DNA from: Telopea speciosissima
Taxonomy: Eukaryota; Streptophyta; Magnoliopsida; Proteales; Proteaceae
Length of the DNA stretch: 64,000 bases
Direction: 5' to 3'
Assembly: GCF_018873765.1 (NCBI RefSeq)
Contig: NC_057923.1
Span: 8,444,413-8,508,412, forward strand
Below are positions 51,201 through 60,200 of this stretch, piece after piece. Position 1 is the first letter of the stretch. The number at the start of each line of letters is the position of its first letter. Both the position numbers and the translations under genes were made by a program. Under the pieces are notes generated by a model. It was not told where the DNA came from and did no database searches. It saw only the letters and a program-made list of their open reading frames with translations.

Positions 51201-54200
51201 AGGAGGAACCTCAAGAAGAGGAACCTGAAAAGACAACACATCTTCACTAGAACTCTCCCCCTGAAGAGGTGGTGAAGAATAATAGGAAACGATCTCATAA
51301 AAAATAACATCCATACTGACCAAAATACGGCGGGAAGGGGGGTGGTAGCACTTGTAACCCTTCTGGGTTGGAGAATAACCCAAGAAAATACAACGTAACC
51401 CCCTAGGTTCAAGTTTGCCTGGAGATTTTGTATCTCTAGCAGAACATACACAACCAAACACCTTGGGAGTAACAACAAAGGAGGAATTCCCCCAGTAAAA
51501 CTTCAGCTGGACTACGGGCAAGGATTTAAGTATCGGTATCGGGTATCGTATCGGTCGGGCGATTTTAAGAGACGTATCGTATCGTATCGTATCGGAGATA
51601 CGTATCGATCGGTGCAGAAACGCATGAAAATGATCAAAATACACATGGAAATACACTTTTGGACAATAAAAACAATATAAACAAGCAATTTGTGTCATAT
51701 ATCATGCATATATACTAAGAATTGTGAATAATCAATAACCAGACAAGTGCGGCACATTGAAATTGTTATAAAAGATTAAAAGATGAAATTTCTTACATGT
51801 AAAGTCACTCAATTGCCATGAAGAATTTCGGGGTGGATCAAAGTCATGTCTGTAAGGGTCTTCAACAATAGGAGTGACTATTGTGATAGATTTTAGGGTA
51901 AATATATAATCTTCTTGGAATGTGATAGATCTATACATAATATAGTACATATATTATATACATTAGCATTTGTTTTAAATTTTAGAAGAAAATAAAAAAA
52001 AAAAAATCATTTTAAAGAAGCAATTTTCGGTTTTGGGTAAAAAATGCAAAGAAACACGGATTTTGAACTCAAATCTTTGTAAATGTATACAAAGAATGCA
52101 ATACTAAGTTAGCTTAACATATTCCCTTTGAATCATAGCAAAAAAAATACCAAAAATCAAAGATTTAAACAAAAGAATCAAGTTTTTTTCAAAAAACCTA
52201 CCTTGCCCTTCAAGAACACCTTTTGATTTCGAATGTGGGCTGTTAGATGTAGCAAATGATGAGATTTCACCTCCTTAGGATTGTTTTTGGCAAAGGAATC
52301 AAAGCCCTCAACAAATCTTTGGCAAAAACCAAGTTTAAAGATGTTTTTTTATGGTTTCTCAAAGCTGGAACTGTATTTTTTCCGCCAGCCTGCTCCTGCT
52401 CGAGTTTTCTGTTTTGAGAAGACTTGGGCCCATGTGGTTTTTAAGTTGCCGATACGTATCGAGACGTCTCGGTATGTATCGTTATTTCAAAAATAATAAA
52501 ATAATGGTTTAAATCATGTCTCGTCTGTATCGATACGTATCGACTGTATCGTATCGTATCGATATGTATCGATCGAAACATACCGATACATTCGAGACAT
52601 TTACATTTAAAAAAAAAAAGATACGTCTCGACTTGTCTCGTCTCGGCCATGACCGATACCGAGACGTATCGGCCGAGACGATACGATACGCTCCGATACT
52701 TAATTCCTTGACTACGGGAGTCAAGAACCCAGGAAGGTAGCCTATTGATGAGATAGGCAGCAGTAAGGACAACATCTCCCCAATACTGAGATGGGACATG
52801 TCTAGCAAACATCAAAGCCCTAGCCACCTCTAATAAGTGGCGGTTTTTCCTTTCTGCCACACCATTCTGGGCAGGGGTATCAACACAACTGGTCTGGTGA
52901 ATAATACCATGGTCAGCTAGATAGTTTTGAAATTGAGATTCTTTATATTCGGTTCCATTATCATTGCTCAATATTTTGAGAGTAGCCTGGAACTGAGTTT
53001 GGACCATTTTATGAAAATGCCGAAAACACTCAAAAACCTGATTTTTTGTGTATAAAAGATACACCCGTGTGTGCCTAGAGTGACAGTCAATAAAAGAAAC
53101 AAACCATCGGTGACCAGAAAGAGATGTTTTACGACTAGGACCCCAAACATCAGAATGCACCAATTGAAAACAAGAACTCCTTTTATTTGACAAGGAATAA
53201 GTTGATCGTACCTGTTTGGCTAGAACACAAGCCTCACAAAAAAAGTCATCCTTAGTACATGGGGTGACCAAACTAGGAAATAAATGTGTTAAAATGCCTA
53301 ATGGAGGGTGACCTAATCTAGAGTGCCATTGGTGAAGTTCAGAAGAGACCAAGGAGTTCTGAGGTAGCGGAGAAGGTAATGGTGGTGGAAAGGGACAACC
53401 ATCTTCAAGTAGGTACAATCCACCATGTATTTTACCCAATCCAATCGTCTTCCCAAAGCCTAGATCCTGAAAAACACAATGGGAAGGAAAAAAAGTTACT
53501 TTGCAATTAAGATCACGAGTAATACTACTAATAGAAAGAAGGTTAGTAGTAAAATTAGGAATATGTAAAATAGAGGACAAAGGAAGAGAAGAAGTATAGT
53601 TGATGATTTCTTTTCCAGATATTGAGGAAAGGGAACCATCAGCTACTTTGACCTTGTTTTTCCCAGAAGTGGGAGAATAACGATGGAACAGGCTAGAGGA
53701 ACCGGTCATGTGATCTGTAGCTCTAGAATCTATGATCCAAGGATGAGAAGCTACAGAAGCACAGTGACCCCCAAATGGAATACCTTACCTGGCAAAGTGT
53801 GAACCTGAAGGAGCAACGAAGGTGGCAGTATCAGCAGATGTAGTAGAGGCAGCAGCAGCGGAAGTCTTTAGCACACGTAGGAATGCCTGTAGATCATCCT
53901 GGGATAGACCAATGTCAGTAGTAGGGGCTGTAGTAACAGTCTCAGTGGTGATGAGCCTTGTTCTTTGGCTTTGTCTTTGTCTTGGCAGCCCTTTTTGCTT
54001 CGAAGTCAGCTGGTTTCCCATGAAGTTTCCAACACTTTTCTTTGGTGTGGTAGGGTTTGTGACAGTGCTCACAAACAACAATCCTTGTAGTAGAATCACC
54101 AGGAGAAGCAGTGCCAACAAGTGCAAGAGTAGCCGGGGCAGCAGCCTTGAGGGCTGATCTGTCAGTAATAGGTGGGTGCAGCATAGCAGCCCTACGGTTT

Positions 54201-57200
54201 TCCTTAGAGGACACCAAGGCATAGGATTGTTCAAGTGTGGGAAAAGGCTTATGCCCCAATACTTGAACACGAATCTGGTCATATTCCACATTTAAACCAG
54301 CTAAAAAATCATACACCCTGATCTTGTCCACATGCTTCTTATATGAAGCAATGTCAACAACTGTAGTAGGGTGGAAATCAGAGAAGTGGTCCAATTGTTG
54401 CCACAGATTGCGTAGAGTAGCATAATATTTGGAAACGGAAAATTCTCCCCGAGTAGTGTGGAGGACCTTCTGCCTGAATTCATATACTTGGGCATCATTG
54501 CCAAGCTGCCCGTAAGTTTCCTTGCAAGCAGCCCAAATCTGAGAGGCTGTATCAAGGAGAAGAAAATTATGTTGCTGATCTGAAGTCATAGAACCAATCA
54601 GGTAGGAAATGAGAACACCATTGTTTGCAAGCCATCTTTCTTGAGCATGACCAGTCTCAGTTGGCATAACAGTGGTGCCATTAATGTGACCAAAGGAAGC
54701 AGACCGAGACCAAAGTAAGTAATTAGAAACATCCAGTTTGATTGGATTAGTAGGAAAGGTATGAAATTCTGATTTGCCTTGGCCATCACCAACAGAAGTT
54801 GCAGTAGAATTAGCTGAGTCACCCATGATCACAGTAGAGAAGCCCAAATCGCAGTGAAGGGCTGTTGTGATGGAAAAGCCAGTAAAAACTCCAAGAGAAG
54901 TGCTGAAAATTGAGGGAGAGACCTCTTTATATGCAGCAATAGGTGTCCCAAAAAATCAGCAGCAACAGAGATGGCAATCCCCTAGATCGACTTTTTCAGG
55001 GTTTTGGAAAAAACCCTGATTTGGTGAGATCGATGTAGGGGAGAAAGAAATAAAAAAACTCAGCAAAAGGGGCTGAAATTTGGGTAGAGTGGTCTTCTAA
55101 TGGTGCTGGATCACTCCTCCAAAAATCAGCTTTAATGGAAATCTGAAACCCCCAGATCGATAATTGTCAGGGTTTTGAGAAAACCCTGATGTTGGGAAGG
55201 ATCGATCTGAGGAAACCTTCAAAGAATGGAGACAGGAACTTGGAGAAATCTGCTGCAGGTCTTGATCTTCAGTAAGGGGGATTGATTTCTTATTGAGAGA
55301 TGAAATCAATCCAAAAAAACTTGAAGCTTCAAATATCGCTGGCAGGGAGGCTGGTTCCTATCGAGCAGAATTTTTTTGTCAGTGAATGAGGTGATGGAGG
55401 GCAGCAACTGGATCTAGTGATCACCTCATCAATGCTGCCCTATGGGAGAATGGAGAGCAAAGGAGAGGATAAGAGAAGAGAGAAGGAAAAGAAGGGAAGA
55501 AGAAGAAAAAAGATCGAGAATGGGGCTGTGAAGAACCCTAGTTCGAAACCGCTTCTTCTAAAAGGCCGATCTTTTAGGAAAGGCAGGAAACAATATGTAT
55601 GTCACAGGAGTTCTAACACGGCGGACTATCCAAAGGAGCACACGGGTGGCTAAATAATTTTTTAACACCTGCCCGCTCCCAGGGGGACTCGATACCGTGA
55701 CCCCTGCCTGCTCTGATACCATGTTAACAGGAATAAAACTAGAGTAATGCTTGGATGATTAATGATCACCACAAGCCCTTTATTTATATTATTGAGAATA
55801 GAGGGCAAAATTACATGTAAGCAATGTGGGACTAAACCACATAATAGAAACAAGAATAAAGCAGTAAAAAAGTCCAGAATACCCCCCCCGGTATTCTGGC
55901 CCATATAACCTAACATATTTTATTATTGAAGATAAAGTCATAGGACAGAGTTGTGGAGTTTGATTTGAACTGTACTTCACTCATTGGGTTTGACTAGGTT
56001 TACTTTCTTTACAATTATTTAAATATGCATGCAATTCATCATAATATTCAGATTATTGGAATGAATTTGATTTGAATTTTTTTTGTGAAGCCAAGACCAT
56101 AGTAAGTTCAGGCACAGCAAAAAACAAATACGGAATTGTATGGGTATTAAACGGACAAAGCAGGAACAATATGTTTAACAATCCGGCACAACAAAACGCG
56201 TACACAATAATACAGTACATGTTTAATACGATTCCTCTGCAAAAATCCGGGAACAAAAAAAGAGGCATATAATCACCATGCAACAGACATGTACATCACC
56301 TAATAAACAAAATAAGAGCATGTAGACAATAATTTTATCAAAAAGAAAGCCTCAACTGAAATAAATGCAATATAATAGCTGAAAACATGTAATATCACCG
56401 TCATACAACCCACAAAATATTATCTACAACAAGAAAACATATATATTGTCTGTCATAAATCCACAAAATATAATTCATGTCATAAAGAAGAAAAAACATT
56501 GAAATATAAGTGTGGATAGGGAAATCAATAAATTCCAAAATTACTCATTAACGATCGACTCCAAAAATTCAAGTAATCCACCAATTGTACTAGTAGTGCC
56601 GGAAACTAGTTCATACCAACCACCAAATGCCACCAAATGTTCCTCTGAACAAGTCATCAGCAGTAACAAGACGTGCTATACAAATTTCTATTGGACATGG
56701 ACAGTCCTACATATCGGAGTCCCCATAATTGGTCAACTATTTGATTATTGAAAGCTTCTGTTGGTTACTTTTGCTTTCACAATACAGTTATTTGAGCTTT
56801 ATTTGGAGCAATAATAAGTTTCAAAATAAGATTAAGAGGCCATGGTGGAATGACCTCTACTATAGAAGTTTTCTACAGACACTCGAAACAGCTAGCACCT
56901 ATTTCATGGAATGACACATGTTTCAGGAATACTGAAACAATTTGCAGCCATTTGTTAAATATGTTCCTGATCAGGTTTGATTCCTGAATCCCTTCCATGA
57001 GCTCAATTTCCATCAAAAGAAATGTAGATGACAAGAATGAGATGGAAATTACAGAGCTCAAAACAATAGCCTCACAGATGGAGATGAACAATAAAGAGTA
57101 ATAGTTTCGTAATGCAGATCTGCACTGGTACAGTCAGAGATGGAGATCACGAAGGGGATTGACCTAATCCCTTTAGATGGAGACTTGCCACCGCACAGGG

Positions 57201-60200
57201 CGCTCGCTGCTGCACCCATTGCCAGCACGAAAGAAAAACAAATCGGATTAGGGTTTGAAACCTAACTATAGAGTCCAGAGAAGAAAGGGGCAAAGGCCAT
57301 TTCTATGGAATTTTCCTGTATAAAAATCGTATTTTTTCCGTATCTATGAAAAATTATATTTTAAAAAACATTTCTTGAATTGTATGTAAGCGTATTGTAC
57401 ATGCTTTTACTAACTATGGCCAAGACTGGCCATGTGGTTCCCTCCCCTACACCCTTTCCTTATTATCGCCATCAACTCTAATATCTCTCAACTCAGGGTT
57501 GGTATTCTCCCATCTCCCTCATTTCTTCCCTGCTTTTAATCGTCTTCCTGCTCTTTCTCCTCTTCTTTCTTTCTTCTAGTTCCTCTCTTCTTCCCATTCT
57601 TTCCCTTTGACTAGCTGTGATCTATTTTGACGCTAAATTGGAATCAGCAAGAGGGAGTTCGATCTCTCTCATCCTGTTCCTTTCATCCTGAAACTCTGGA
57701 TGTCAATCCCTCACCTAGGGGCGACTGTAGCCCTCGAGTCTCATCTCTTCCGGATCACCCAGCTATGAGTTACCAACATGAGAATCTCAACCTTTTATAC
57801 CGTCAGGTTAACTTTCGGAAAATCTTTCATTCATTTTGGGTTGCTAAATTGAGTTACTGGTGGTTGATCTTCAGAGATCTGTGGGATAGCTATCTCCTCC
57901 TGAAATTTCAGGCCGAACGGAGGCCTATTGAGAGATTTCTTTTACACGTAAGCGAGTCTGGTTTCCCTGTGTTTGTATTCTAATCGAGAGGAAGAAGACA
58001 GGTTTTCAACAAGGATTGACTTCCCTTAATTACACAAAACTCCTCTATTTTTTAATCTTAAGTTCTGTTTATTTCCACTCTTTTTTTAACTGCCAGAATA
58101 GTCCATTCTATTAAAAGTTTTAATTCTGGATACATCCCAACTACTGTTTGCTTTTCAAAAGGGGTTCTACATTGTTTCTGAAATTACTGAATTTCTGTTA
58201 TCGTTATATTTGAACCGTTCATCACTTGGGCAGGCCCATACCGATCCCAAAGAAGGGTTTTGTAACCCGGGATTGCATTACATGCAAGCCTACTCCGACA
58301 TCTAGGAAAAGAAGAAATTCCTCCTAGCCCAGTGAGAATTAGGGATGTAAATGGATATTCGTAAATCCGTATTCGATCCGTGTTCGTATCCGTTTAGGAG
58401 AACCCGAATCTGTCCGAAACTAATCGGATACGAATATGATAATCCCCCTATCCGACCGATTATTATCCGATTCGTTTAACAGTCTGACGGTAATAAAATA
58501 TCTGAAATATAACTCTGTGTTTGTCTATCCTTTTAAGTTACCTCATTGGATTTTGTTATCTTATTTTTATAAATTTATAAGTTAAGATAATGTGATTCTT
58601 TTTCTAGATTTGCTATTGGTTTATATATATTGTTTTATGCAATGTGATACATGGAATTACGTATCTATTAAAAAATAAAAAGTAAAAAATGTAAGAGAAT
58701 AAATGACTAAGAAGAGTAGAAGAAAGGGTAATTATTGAACTCTTAAGTCTCAACCCTAACCCTCATCATAAAAACGGTAAATATGTCAACGGATAGTCGA
58801 AAAATCGTATTCAATCCGTATTCATATCCATTTAGGAGAACATATATTCAAAAAATCACTATCCGGAAATTATCCGAATCCGTCCGAATATAATCGGATA
58901 CGAATATGATAATGCCACTATCCGACCGAATTCGATCCGTTTACATCCCTAGTGAGAATTAACAGAATATACATTTTTGAATGGTATGCTTCTAAAACAT
59001 ACAGGCTATTGCAATGGATGGGTAAATATTTCTTGTCATTATGTTGCAGAGGAAGAACTTAGGGATCGCATTGGGGTTATATTAGGTGCACTTTAGTTAT
59101 TGGCCTGAAGTGTTAGACTTATAGTTGAGGACACAGGCAGTATGATTTGAATGGAAGCCTATTCTAGCATCTTGAAAAAAAAAAGGAAAATCCTCCTAGC
59201 ACATTGAGAATTAACCAAACAAACACTCTTGATGGGTTGTCCTCTAACTATGTAGAATCTTTGACAACGCTTGGGTAAAAACTTGCAGTCATGTAACAGT
59301 GGAAGAATTTAGTGATCGTGATGGGGTCATATTTGGTGCACAGGATTAAATGGAGACTACAACCCCTGTATGATAAAAGTAAACAAATGACACATGATGG
59401 TAGACTATTTGTATAAAGCATGTGTTATCTCAGTCAAAGGTTCTAAATCTCGGTTTCGAGGCTGAAGGGTCGAAACCAATATTGGTAGAAACCTGGTATT
59501 TTCTTTGCAAAACTCAACATGTCATGTGATGTCAAAACTGTTCGAAACTGGTCAAAATTAGTCGAAACTTGTCGAAACTACTGAGACTGGTTGAATCTAC
59601 CGAAATATGCGAAATAAAAGGTCTAAACTAGTCGAAACTTGGTATGAGTCAGTATCGAATCAAGGTTTCATCTTGGTTTCTTGCGAAACCGAGATATCTC
59701 GGTCAAAACCTGCCCGAAACTGCAAGTTTCGACAGAGATATGGAACCATGATCTCAGTGGTTCTGATTTTCTTTTCTTTTCTTTTTATTTGGAGCGGTGG
59801 GGGGTGAGCGTAGAAGGGGGTGATGAGCAGGTTGGAGGTTATTGATGCCTGGTGGTGAAGAATGGACCTAAGCTGGGTTCCATACCAACTCCTATAGACT
59901 TAACCAAGTTATCTAGCTGGAGTTTCCCTGATTTATACTTTTAGTTGCATTAATCGGAACTCCGCTGATCTCAATTGTTCAGTTTATCCTTGGGCCAGGT
60001 TCAACGAAGTTGTACCAAAAACGGTGCTACTTGGACCTGGCCTGATCAAGCCAAGTAGCTGGTCTGGGTTAGAGTCAAGGCCTTTGGTTCAGCCAGAAAC
60101 AGGCCTTAGGGGTTATAAGATAGATATATGAGATACAGGTTACTTGATAGATATGGAATAGCTGCAATAGACCACATGCCAAATTTGGGGCCCCATTTTA

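Larger units (their letters stand above)
49007..55915 (-). mobile_element. Ty1/copia retrotransposon, both LTRs and TSD intact, coding region broken
   Basis: 6909 bp on the minus strand. Exact 5-bp duplication TATTT at 49002-49006 and 55916-55920. The primer site TGGTATCAGAGCAGG lies directly inside the 5' LTR (55706-55721), and the polypurine tract TTGAGGGGGAG directly before the 3' LTR (about 49202-49213). Domain order is gag, protease, integrase, RT, RNase H, as in copia. Frameshifts in RT/RNase H and a nested 1.2-kb hAT-like element (51519-52710) between integrase and RT inactivate it. It lies in intron 13, antisense to the host gene, inside the right copy of an older LTR. Confidence 0.95.

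Noticed and set aside
52441..52740. Protein-like tails read through [15 protein letters not shown] and similar
   Set aside because: These are translations of the TATCG-word arrays of the nested hAT-like element, not coding sequence.
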